A stretch of 5,466 bases of DNA, from contig DFBW01000075.1 of the NCBI GenBank assembly GCA_002366775.1, positions 492 through 5,957 of the forward strand. Reading direction: 5' to 3'. Below are positions 1 through 5,466 of the stretch, one piece after another. Numbering within the stretch: position 1 is the first letter of the stretch; every line of letters begins with the position of its first letter. The DNA comes from Roseovarius sp. UBA3070 (GTDB lineage: Bacteria; Pseudomonadota; Alphaproteobacteria; Rhodobacterales; Rhodobacteraceae). Position numbers and translations under genes: made by a program. The notes beneath the pieces were generated by a model. It did not search any database. It was given only the letters and a program-made list of their open reading frames with translations, and had not been told where the DNA came from.

Positions 1-1451
1 GCACCCTCCAGCCCTGAGACCCAATGCGCCACGCCCAATATCCAGGCGACACTCAGCTGCATCACCCATAAGGCCGGTGCTGCCAATCCTATCGGCATAA
101 GCAAAACCGCAATCACAGCAGCAGGCATCACCAATAGCCCCATCAACGGCACGCTCAGCACGTTGGCGATCAACCCATAGTGTGCGATCTGGTTGAAATG
201 CGCCGCTGCAATTGGCGCTGTGGCCGCCCCCGCCACGAAAGACGACAGAACCACCGCCGTCACCGGGCGCAGCCATTTTGGCCCGCGCCACAAGGGGGCT
301 TCGCGCATCCAGCCAAACACCGCAACCAAGGCAGTGGTCGCCGCAAACGACATCTGAAAACCAGGGCCAAGCAGCGCCTCTGGCCGAAAGCAAAGCACAA
401 TAACTGCCGCAACAGCCACAGCGCGCAAGGAAAACACCTGCCGGTCCAGTAGCACCGCAATCAGAGCAACCAAGACCATAACAAACGCGCGCTCAGTGGC
501 CACATTGCCACCAGACAGAGCCAGATATCCCGCCGCAACTGCAATGGCGATCACAGCCGCCAGTTTTTTGGTCGCCACCCGAAGCCCAAGATAGGGCACC
601 AGGGCAAACCCATAGCGAAGTGCGCCAAAGACAAACCCGGCCAGCAGCCCCATATGAAGCCCAGAAATAGCCAGCAGATGGGCAAGGTTTGAAATGCGCA
701 GATCACGCAGGGTATCCTGCCCGATGCCGGAACGATCCCCCGTCATGATTGCCGCAGCAAAGGCGCCAGATTCGCCCTGAATCGCATCCTGCACGATGCG
801 CGACAACCCCATGCGCAGGGCAAATATGCGCTGCGTTCCATCGGGTGGCGCACGGATCAACACCGGGTTGCGCGTGTATCCCATGGCCCCGAGTTGCAAA
901 AACCAGGCATGACGTTGAAAATCAAAACCGCCCGGCTCAACCGGCCCACCGGGGGGCGACAGATGGGCCGTTGTCATCACCCAAAGGCCCGGCTCAGGCG
1001 TCACAAAACCTTGGTCGCCATGCAATGAAATGCGCACACGGTACGGGGTTTTTTGCGGGCTCACATCGCGCAGGCGCACGTTGTCCAAGGTCAAACGCAC
1101 GGCATCCGAAGATGAGCGGTCAATCCCGACGATCCGCCCCTCAACCGGGCCATAATAGCGCCAGCCCAACACAGGTTCTGTCAGCTCATGCGCCCGAAAA
1201 CCCGCCAACAAACCGCCCGCACAGATCAGCACGCCCGCCCATAGAATTGGCCGCAAGGCATAGGGCATCACCCGGCACAATATGGCCAACAGCAGTGCAG
1301 CCCCGCCAACCCATGTGAAATGCACAAGCGTCGGCTCAAACGTCAGGGTGAAATACCCGCCGATCCCGGCCGCCAGGCACACCGGGACCCAAGGAAACAA
1401 ATGCCCCCGCTGCGCAAGCCATTCTTCTTGCAAACCCACGCGTTGCTGCAC
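1..1451 (-). CDS. comEC: ComEC/Rec2 family competence protein, N-terminal 483 residues (C-terminus beyond the left edge)
   Basis: ComEC is the inner-membrane channel that carries transformed single-stranded DNA into the cytoplasm. Reading leftwards from a GTG at 1451, the frame stays open for 483 residues to the window edge, with no frameshift. About three hydrophobic segments come first (residues 19-36, 45-62, 66-85). A soluble, OB-like/DUF4131 region follows (about 95-210, with YGPVEGRIVGIDR at 100-112). The multi-spanning Competence domain starts near 215. It carries TGDRSGI (238-244), the family hallmark HLLAISGLHM (258-267), SGGNVATERAF (313-323) and HFNQIAHYGLIANVLSVPLMG (417-437, cited as the conserved HFxQ...YGLxANxLxVPLM pattern). 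Family members usually have roughly 200 more residues, including the last membrane helices and often a metallo-beta-lactamase-like domain; these are not visible here. The gene is divergent from gltX. Natural transformation is unproven in many alphaproteobacteria that carry this gene, so the physiological role is inferred. Confidence 0.95.
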   Translation of the reverse strand, partial: MQQRVGLQEEWLAQRGHLFPWVPVCLAAGIGGYFTLTFEPTLVHFTWVGGAALLLAILCRVMPYALRPILWAGVLICAGGLLAGFRAHELTEPVLGWRYYGPVEGRIVGIDRSSSDAVRLTLDNVRLRDVSPQKTPYRVRISLHGDQGFVTPEPGLWVMTTAHLSPPGGPVEPGGFDFQRHAWFLQLGAMGYTRNPVLIRAPPDGTQRIFALRMGLSRIVQDAIQGESGAFAAAIMTGDRSGIGQDTLRDLRISNLAHLLAISGLHMGLLAGFVFGALRYGFALVPYLGLRVATKKLAAVIAIAVAAGYLALSGGNVATERAFVMVLVALIAVLLDRQVFSLRAVAVAAVIVLCFRPEALLGPGFQMSFAATTALVAVFGWMREAPLWRGPKWLRPVTAVVLSSFVAGAATAPIAAAHFNQIAHYGLIANVLSVPLMGLLVMPAAVIAVLLMPIGLAAPALWVMQLSVAWILGVAHWVSGLEG

Positions 1452-1531
1452 GTCTTGTCTCCCCTCCTACGGGCCGATAGACAGGCGCCAAGCGTATCTC
1501 CGCAAATGTTACCGAAAGGTTAATAACTTCC
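1452..1531. promoter_or_regulatory. Divergent comEC/gltX intergenic region (promoters presumed, not resolved)
   Basis: These 80 bases separate the two divergent start codons, so the 5' signals for both genes must lie here or inside the opposite coding sequence. I see no convincing -35/-10 pair. The best plus-strand candidate is TTGTCT (1455-1460), 17 bases, then TAGACA (1478-1483), a poor -10. GAAAGG at 1514-1519 is the likely gltX SD, 12 bases before the ATG, which is a long spacing for a weak SD. It lies in ACC-GAAA-GGT (1511-1520), a tiny stem with a GNRA-type loop. No GTTC-N7-GTTC alphaproteobacterial LexA box is present. Confidence 0.4.
1461..1468 (-). promoter_or_regulatory. Shine-Dalgarno sequence of comEC, fixing a GTG start
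   Basis: On the minus strand AGGAGGGG lies 9 bases before the GTG at 1451-1449. An in-frame TAG overlaps the start of this element, so translation cannot begin further upstream. The next in-frame GTG (four codons in) and TTG are worse placed relative to the SD. TGTCT and AGACA flank the SD (1479-1483 and 1456-1460 on the plus strand) and could pair to leave it in an 18-base loop, but five base pairs are weak evidence. Confidence 0.75.
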
Positions 1532-2941
1532 ATGGCTGAAGCTGTCGTGACCCGTTTTGCCCCCTCGCCCACCGGATATCTGCATATCGGTGGCGCGCGG
1601 ACCGCGTTGTTCAACTGGCTGTTTGCGCGGGGGCGTGGTGGCACCTTCCTGTTGCGGATCGAAGACACAGATCGCGCGCGCTCCACGCCCGAGGCGACGC
1701 GCGCCATATTGGATGGGCTGGCCTGGCTGGGGCTGGACCATGACGGCGAGGTGATCAGCCAGTTTGAACGTGCCGAACGCCACGCCGAGGTGGCAAACCA
1801 ACTGCTGGCTCAGGGTAAGGCCTATAAGTGCTTTGCCACGCAGGACGACATTCAGGCGTTCCGTGATGCAGCCAAGGCCGAAGGGCGTTCAACCCTGTTT
1901 CGCAGCCCCTGGCGTGATGCCGACCCGACCACCCATCCCGACCTGCCTTTCGTGATCCGTATCAAAGCCCCGCAAGACGGTGCCACTGTGATCCATGACC
2001 GCGTGCAAGGCGATGTCACCATCCGCAATGATCAGCTCGATGACATGGTTTTGTTACGCTCGGATGGCACACCGGTCTATATGTTGGCAGTGGCTGTGGA
2101 TGATCACGATATGGGCGTCACACATGTGATCCGCGGAGATGATCACCTGAACAATGCTGCGCGCCAGATGATGATCTATGATGCCATGGGCTGGCCCTTG
2201 CCCGTCTATGCCCATATTCCGCTGATTCACGGACCAGATGGCAAAAAGCTGAGCAAACGCCACGGCGCCCTTGGCGCTGAGGAATATCAGAAAATGGGCT
2301 ATCCCGCCGCTGGCATGCGCAATTACCTGGCCCGATTGGGCTGGAGCCATGGAGATGATGAATTCTTCTCAGACGCACAAGCACAGGAGTGGTTTGATCT
2401 AAGTGGTATCGGCAAGTCACCCGCGCGTTTCGATTTCAAAAAGCTTGAAAATATTTGTGGTCAGCACATCGCGGCCTCGGATAATGCTGCACTGCTGCAT
2501 GAATTGGGCGCGTTTTTGACCGCCACCGGCCAGGACCCGTTAACGGCAGATAAAAATTCCCTGATGCTGGCAGGCATGTCCTGCCTGAAAGAGCGCGCAA
2601 AGACCTTCCCAGAACTACTTGAAAAGGCTGCATTTATATTGAATGACCGGCCGATCATCCCAGATGAGAAATCGGCGGCTCATCTTGATAATGTATCCCG
2701 TAGTATACTGTTGGAATTGACGCCGCATCTGCAAAATGCTAGGTGGGAGCGAGACACTCTTGAGGCGCTTGCCATGCAATTCGCCGAAAGCCATGACATG
2801 AAATTTGGCAAGCTGGCGGGCCCTCTCAGGGCGGCGCTGGCTGGGCGCAATGCAACACCAAGCGTGTTTGATATGCTCATGGTTCTGGGACGGGATGAAA
2901 GCATCGCCCGTCTGCAAGAGGCCGGAACTAGCGGGCATTAA
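1532..2941 (+). CDS. gltX: Glutamate--tRNA ligase (glutamyl-tRNA synthetase)
   Basis: This class I aminoacyl-tRNA synthetase attaches glutamate to tRNA(Glu) in the cytoplasm, using ATP. The 469 residues match the usual bacterial length. The Rossmann catalytic core opens with [20 protein letters not shown] (8-27), in which HIGG (18-21) is the class I HIGH element. [10 protein letters not shown] (41-50) and [12 protein letters not shown] (201-212) follow, and KLSKR (239-243) is the KMSKS loop. The helical anticodon-binding half runs from about 300 to the end and includes [14 protein letters not shown] (425-438). Only one cysteine (C100) is present where zinc-binding enzymes such as E. coli GluRS have a Cys cluster, so this enzyme probably has no zinc site. 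Many alphaproteobacteria lack GlnRS and make Gln-tRNA through GatCAB after mischarging by a GluRS; whether this copy does so, or whether a second gltX exists, cannot be told here. gltA follows after 77 bp on the same strand. The ATG at 1532 leaves exactly the expected N-terminus. Confidence 0.97.
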   Translation: MAEAVVTRFAPSPTGYLHIGGARTALFNWLFARGRGGTFLLRIEDTDRARSTPEATRAILDGLAWLGLDHDGEVISQFERAERHAEVANQLLAQGKAYKCFATQDDIQAFRDAAKAEGRSTLFRSPWRDADPTTHPDLPFVIRIKAPQDGATVIHDRVQGDVTIRNDQLDDMVLLRSDGTPVYMLAVAVDDHDMGVTHVIRGDDHLNNAARQMMIYDAMGWPLPVYAHIPLIHGPDGKKLSKRHGALGAEEYQKMGYPAAGMRNYLARLGWSHGDDEFFSDAQAQEWFDLSGIGKSPARFDFKKLENICGQHIAASDNAALLHELGAFLTATGQDPLTADKNSLMLAGMSCLKERAKTFPELLEKAAFILNDRPIIPDEKSAAHLDNVSRSILLELTPHLQNARWERDTLEALAMQFAESHDMKFGKLAGPLRAALAGRNATPSVFDMLMVLGRDESIARLQEAGTSGH

Positions 2942-2969
2942 CGCAAGCGCAAGGTTCATTGGATTAAAA

Positions 2970-2994
2970 GCCAAGGGCAATACGCCCGCTTGGC
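2970..2994 (+). promoter_or_regulatory. Interrupted hairpin in the gltX-gltA spacer
   Basis: GCCAA (2970-2974) pairs with TTGGC (2990-2994), and GGGC (2975-2978) pairs with GCCC (2984-2987). The loop is AATAC and a two-base bulge (GC, 2988-2989) sits on the 3' side, giving nine base pairs in total. No T-run follows, so it is not an intrinsic terminator. It ends 8 bases before the gltA SD (AGGGAGGA, 3003-3010), which is itself unpaired. Possible roles are an mRNA processing or stability element that adjusts gltA against gltX, or part of a gltA leader. The structure is read directly from the sequence; the role is unknown. Confidence 0.45.
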
Positions 2995-3018
2995 GATCAG
3001 AAAGGGAGGACATCCAGA

Positions 3019-4314
3019 ATGGGTGACACACAGAAAACGGCAAAGCTGGACATTGATGGCAAAAGCTATGAACTTCCCATCTTTTCGCCAACGGCCGGCC
3101 CTGATGTGATTGATATTCGCAAACTTTATGCACAGGCTGGTGTGTTCACCTATGATCCGGGCTTTACCTCGACTGCCAGTTGCGACAGCACAATCACATT
3201 TATTGATGGTGGCAAAGGTGAGCTGCTGCATCGCGGCTATCCGATCGATCAACTGGCCGAAAGCTCTCATTACCTCGAAGTCTGCTATGCGCTGCTTTAT
3301 GGCGAATTGCCCTCGACCACGCAATTAGAAGACTTCGAAACCCGTGTGACCAACCACACTATGCTGCACGAACAGATGCACTTCCTGTTTCGCGGCTTCC
3401 GCCGGGATGCCCACCCGATGGCCATTATGATGGGTGTTGTCGGCGCACTCAGCGCGTTTTATCACGACAGTACAGATGTGGCCGACCCTTGGCAGCGCGA
3501 AGTGGCGACGATCCGTATGATCGCCAAGATGCCGACGATTGCCGCGATGGCGTATAAATACACTATTGGTCAGCCGTTTGTGTATCCGCGCAATGATCTG
3601 GATTACGCCTCAAACTTCCTGCGCATGTGCTTTGCCGTACCGGCCGAAGACTACGAAGTGAACCCGATTCTGAGCCGCGCAATGGACCGGATTTTCACCC
3701 TGCATGCGGACCACGAACAAAACGCCTCTACGTCAACTGTGCGTTTGGCATCGTCCTCGGGGGCCAACCCATTTGCCTGTATCGCGGCCGGTATTGCCTG
3801 CCTTTGGGGCCCGGCCCATGGTGGCGCCAACCAGGCCTGCCTTGAAATGCTGCGCGAAATTGGCACGGTGGATCGTATCCCCGAATTTATCGCTCGCGCC
3901 AAAGACAAGGACGATGATTTCCGCCTGATGGGCTTTGGCCACCGGGTGTACAAAAACTTCGATCCACGCGCCAAGGTGCTAAAGCAAAGCGCCGATGAAG
4001 TTCTGGAATTGCTGGGGGTTGAGGACAACCCGACGCTGCAAGTGGCCAAAGAGCTGGAAAAACAAGCGCTGGCGGATTCCTATTTTGCCGACAAGAAGCT
4101 GTTCCCGAATGTAGATTTCTACTCGGGTATCATCCTTGAGGCGATGGGTTTCCCAACCTCGATGTTCACACCAATCTTTGCCGTCAGCCGCACCGTCGGC
4201 TGGATTTCGCAGTGGAAGGAAATGATTGGCGATCCACAGTTGAAAATCGGCCGCCCACGCCAGCTCTATAAGGGTGAAACCCTGCGTGATTATGTGGATA
4301 TCGAAAAACGCTGA
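3019..4314 (+). CDS. gltA: Citrate synthase, type II (hexameric, GltA class)
   Basis: This enzyme condenses acetyl-CoA with oxaloacetate to citrate, the entry step of the TCA cycle, in the cytoplasm. The 431 residues are about the length of E. coli GltA (427) and align with it throughout, including [15 protein letters not shown] (41-55), [15 protein letters not shown] (180-194) and [15 protein letters not shown] (228-242). The catalytic triad is visible: H267 in GPAHGGAN, H308 in [10 protein letters not shown] and D366 in NVDFYSG. The C-terminal GRPRQLYKG (411-419) is typical. At the position of E. coli Cys206, a reactive cysteine near the NADH allosteric site, this protein has Ala209 ([10 protein letters not shown]), so NADH control may differ. 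A strong SD, AGGGAGGA at 3003-3010, sits 8 bases before the ATG, suggesting high translation. The gene lies 77 bp after gltX and ends in a strong terminator. It could be read from gltX, from its own promoter in the spacer, or both. Confidence 0.98.
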   Translation: MGDTQKTAKLDIDGKSYELPIFSPTAGPDVIDIRKLYAQAGVFTYDPGFTSTASCDSTITFIDGGKGELLHRGYPIDQLAESSHYLEVCYALLYGELPSTTQLEDFETRVTNHTMLHEQMHFLFRGFRRDAHPMAIMMGVVGALSAFYHDSTDVADPWQREVATIRMIAKMPTIAAMAYKYTIGQPFVYPRNDLDYASNFLRMCFAVPAEDYEVNPILSRAMDRIFTLHADHEQNASTSTVRLASSSGANPFACIAAGIACLWGPAHGGANQACLEMLREIGTVDRIPEFIARAKDKDDDFRLMGFGHRVYKNFDPRAKVLKQSADEVLELLGVEDNPTLQVAKELEKQALADSYFADKKLFPNVDFYSGIILEAMGFPTSMFTPIFAVSRTVGWISQWKEMIGDPQLKIGRPRQLYKGETLRDYVDIEKR

Positions 4315-4319
4315 CCCAT

Positions 4320-4335
4320 AGATCATCCGTGATCT
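4320..4335. repeat. Small perfect inverted repeat just after the gltA stop
   Basis: AGATCA (4320-4325) and TGATCT (4330-4335) form a six-base-pair stem with a TCCG loop, five bases after the gltA stop codon. It lies 10 bases upstream of the terminator hairpin. It could help stabilise the gltA mRNA 3' end, or be chance. Confidence 0.4.
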
Positions 4336-4345
4336 GCAAATGTTC

Positions 4346-4369
4346 AGGGGGCCAAATGGCCCCCTTTTT
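4346..4369 (+). terminator. Rho-independent terminator of gltA
   Basis: GGGGGCC (4347-4353) and GGCCCCC (4358-4364) form a perfect seven-base-pair GC stem with an AAAT loop. A further A-T pair closes the base (4346/4365), and TTTTT (4365-4369) follows directly. It lies 31 bases after the gltA stop, which is a textbook layout. Read on the minus strand, the stem is followed by TGAACATTT instead of a T-run, so it should serve gltA well and the converging paaG-like gene poorly. Confidence 0.9.
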
Positions 4370-4412
4370 CGTTGATAATCTGATCAGCCCGGCCTCTTCA
4401 ATGCGACTGGTA

Positions 4413-5192
4413 TCAGCGGCCCTCAAACCCTGGTTTGCGCTTTTCGAGAAAGGCCACAACGCCTTCCTGAAAATCGCGGGTCATACCGCAGCGGCCCTGC
4501 AATTTGGCCTCATAATCCAGCTGCGCCGACAATCCGTTGTCCCAGGACTTGCGCAATGCCTGTTTCATGTTGCCATAGGCTTTGGTCGGGCCATTCGCCA
4601 GGTGTTCGGCCCGTTTGCGCCACTGGTCGGCAAACTCATCGTCGGGGGCCCATTCCCAGATCATCCCCCAATCCGAGGCTTGCTGCGCAGAAATAGGCTC
4701 GGCAAACATTGCGGCCCCCATCGCTTTGGCGGCCCCCATCTGACGGGGCAACCAATAGGTGCCACCCGCATCCGGCATCAGGCCAATACGGGCAAAAGCC
4801 TGCAAGAAATACGCGCTTTTAGTTGCGATGACCACATCCGCCGCCAGCGCCAGATTGGCACCTGCCCCCGCCGCCGGTCCGTTCACCGCGCTGATGGTCG
4901 GGATTTTGCAATTGCCGATGGCGTGCAGCATGGGTTCGTATTCATCACGCAACACCCGCTCCATATCAATCGCCGACACATCGCCACTGTCGCTCAGATC
5001 TTGCCCAGAACAAAATGCATCACCCTCACCAGTGATGACAAGCACCCGCGCAGATCCAGCCGCGGCAGTGGCAGCATCGGTGATCTCGGCCCGCATCTGT
5101 GTGCTCAGCGCATTCATCCGCTCAGGCCGGTTCAGCCGCAACAAGGCGATGCCATCGTTGATGTCAAATGTGATGGTTTGATAGTCTTTCAC
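4413..5192 (-). CDS. Enoyl-CoA hydratase/isomerase family protein, PaaG-like
   Basis: This is a crotonase-fold acyl-CoA enzyme of 259 residues, the normal length for single-domain members. Motifs: LNRPERMNALS (20-30); FCSGQDL (60-66), which supplies one oxyanion-hole amide; NGPAAGAGANLALAAD (104-119), which supplies the other; and GLMPDAGGT (137-145) with D141. The sequence pattern, including SDWGMIWE (173-180) and the end FQEGVVAFLEKRKPGF, resembles E. coli PaaG, the ring-1,2-epoxyphenylacetyl-CoA isomerase, in which the matching Asp is the key acid/base. The position of crotonase Glu144 is Asn113, arguing against classic hydratase activity and for isomerase-type chemistry. No other phenylacetate genes are visible, so the substrate is uncertain and I give no symbol. 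The start is a GTG at 5192 with AAGAGG (5202-5207) before it. A longer form from a TTG at 5258 adds 22 residues that do not fit the family and has no SD. The gene lies 72 bp after ccmH and converges on gltA. Confidence 0.9.
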   Translation of the reverse strand: MKDYQTITFDINDGIALLRLNRPERMNALSTQMRAEITDAATAAAGSARVLVITGEGDAFCSGQDLSDSGDVSAIDMERVLRDEYEPMLHAIGNCKIPTISAVNGPAAGAGANLALAADVVIATKSAYFLQAFARIGLMPDAGGTYWLPRQMGAAKAMGAAMFAEPISAQQASDWGMIWEWAPDDEFADQWRKRAEHLANGPTKAYGNMKQALRKSWDNGLSAQLDYEAKLQGRCGMTRDFQEGVVAFLEKRKPGFEGR

Positions 5193-5201
5193 AGCGTGCG
5201 G

Positions 5202-5207
5202 CCTCTT
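5202..5207 (-). promoter_or_regulatory. Shine-Dalgarno sequence selecting the GTG start of the PaaG-like gene
   Basis: AAGAGG on the minus strand stands 9 bases before the GTG at 5192-5190. Translation from there begins VKDYQTITFDI, where crotonase-family proteins normally begin, so it decides against the upstream TTG at 5258. Confidence 0.65.
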
Positions 5208-5264
5208 GAAATGCAGATGGCAAATATCTGGAGATTGTTGGCGGGATGCAAGGTGCAACCTGCC

Positions 5265-5466
5265 TCAGCCCTTCAGGATCTGATCCAGTCGTGCCTGTTC
5301 GGGCGCGCTTAACCCCGGATCGCCAACACCATCTGATTGCGCCCGCGCACGACGGCGCACATACACCAGCCCCATCCCTGCCCCAATCAACAACATCAAC
5401 GCCCCCGCGGACCAAAGCAGCATATTCGCCCCGGTTGTTATCGGTTTGAGCAACACAAATTCACCA
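5265..5466 (-). CDS. ccmH: Cytochrome c-type biogenesis protein CcmH, C-terminal 66 residues (N-terminus beyond the right edge)
   Basis: CcmH (Ccl2/CycL) is a membrane-anchored periplasmic thiol oxidoreductase that handles apocytochrome c during haem attachment in the Ccm system I pathway. The visible part begins GEFVLLKP, matching the conserved YGxFVLL-P element at the end of the periplasmic domain; the last base of the preceding codon is T, compatible with Tyr. One hydrophobic segment follows, roughly ANMLLWSAGALMLLIGAGMG, then the positive stretch VYVRRRARAQ, as expected for the C-terminal anchor with a cytoplasmic tail. The tail ends LSAPEQARLDQILKG, similar to the LS-xE-xARLDxLL ending seen in the family. 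The redox motif (LRCxxC) lies outside the window and cannot be checked. The gene is probably part of a ccm cluster to the right, with the PaaG-like gene 72 bp downstream. Confidence 0.85.
   Translation of the reverse strand, partial: GEFVLLKPITTGANMLLWSAGALMLLIGAGMGLVYVRRRARAQSDGVGDPGLSAPEQARLDQILKG

Noticed and set aside
749..1318. A 189-codon plus-strand open frame opposite comEC
   Set aside because: Composition is typical of an antisense shadow in high-GC DNA. The minus-strand ComEC frame is continuous with family motifs through the same bases.
1508..1527. An imperfect palindrome (GTTACC...GGTTAATAAC) over the gltX SD, considered as an operator
   Set aside because: Only three contiguous pairs around a GAAA loop, or a separate GTTA/TAAC, can form. 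This is too weak to separate from chance without conservation data.
5193..5258. A 22-residue N-terminal extension of the PaaG-like protein from a TTG codon
   Set aside because: There is no SD before the TTG, the extra residues do not resemble crotonase N-termini, and the GTG at 5192 has a well-spaced AAGAGG.
5248..5263. A possible terminator hairpin just after the ccmH stop (GC-A-AGGT/ACCT-GC, three-base loop)
   Set aside because: The stem is short and bulged, and no T-run follows on the minus strand, so it is not convincing as a terminator.
4329..5312. A 327-codon open frame on the plus strand, opposite the PaaG-like gene and the ccmH tail
   Set aside because: Its product is low-complexity (rich in R, H, P, G) with no recognisable domain. 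It lies antisense to a protein with clear crotonase motifs and begins inside the gltA terminator region.
1..5466. A search for an undescribed system: defence genes, mobile elements, CRISPR, toxin-antitoxin pairs, RNA genes, attachment sites
   Set aside because: Coding sequence of recognised housekeeping or widespread families fills nearly the whole window. The spacers are under 100 bp and hold only the small structures listed.

Overview
The window looks like an ordinary chromosomal stretch from an alphaproteobacterium, most likely Rhodobacterales (Roseobacter/Rhodobacter group). The basis is the moderately high GC, the style of the encoded proteins (a GltX with HIGG, KLSKR and [12 protein letters not shown] motifs, a type II citrate synthase and a CcmH tail) and the arrangement comEC <-> gltX-gltA. 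The taxonomic call is inference from protein flavour and gene order, not from a search.

Layout: (1) 1-1451, minus strand: the N-terminal 483 residues of a ComEC/Rec2-type DNA-uptake channel protein. The reading frame is intact and the C-terminus lies beyond the left edge. (2) 1452-1531: an 80-bp divergent intergenic region that must hold the 5' signals of both comEC and gltX. (3) 1532-2941, plus strand: gltX, glutamyl-tRNA synthetase. (4) 2942-3018: a 77-bp spacer with a 9-bp interrupted hairpin just upstream of the gltA ribosome-binding site. (5) 3019-4314, plus strand: gltA, type II citrate synthase. It is followed by a small inverted repeat and a strong intrinsic terminator (4346-4369). 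(6) 4413-5192, minus strand: a crotonase-fold protein of PaaG type (enoyl-CoA hydratase/isomerase family), converging on gltA. (7) 5265-5466, minus strand: the C-terminal tail of CcmH, a cytochrome c maturation protein, cut by the right edge.

How the genes relate: gltX and gltA point the same way and both sit at central metabolic nodes (glutamate activation for translation, and entry of acetyl-CoA into the TCA cycle). No terminator separates them, so partial co-transcription is plausible. On the other strand, ccmH and the paaG-like gene are 72 bp apart without an evident terminator and may be co-transcribed, although their functions have no obvious link. No mobile element, CRISPR array, tRNA, rRNA, phage or defence gene is visible, and I do not see an undescribed system here. 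The points worth checking are modest: the gltX-gltA hairpin, the isolated PaaG-like enzyme, and a substituted cysteine in GltA.
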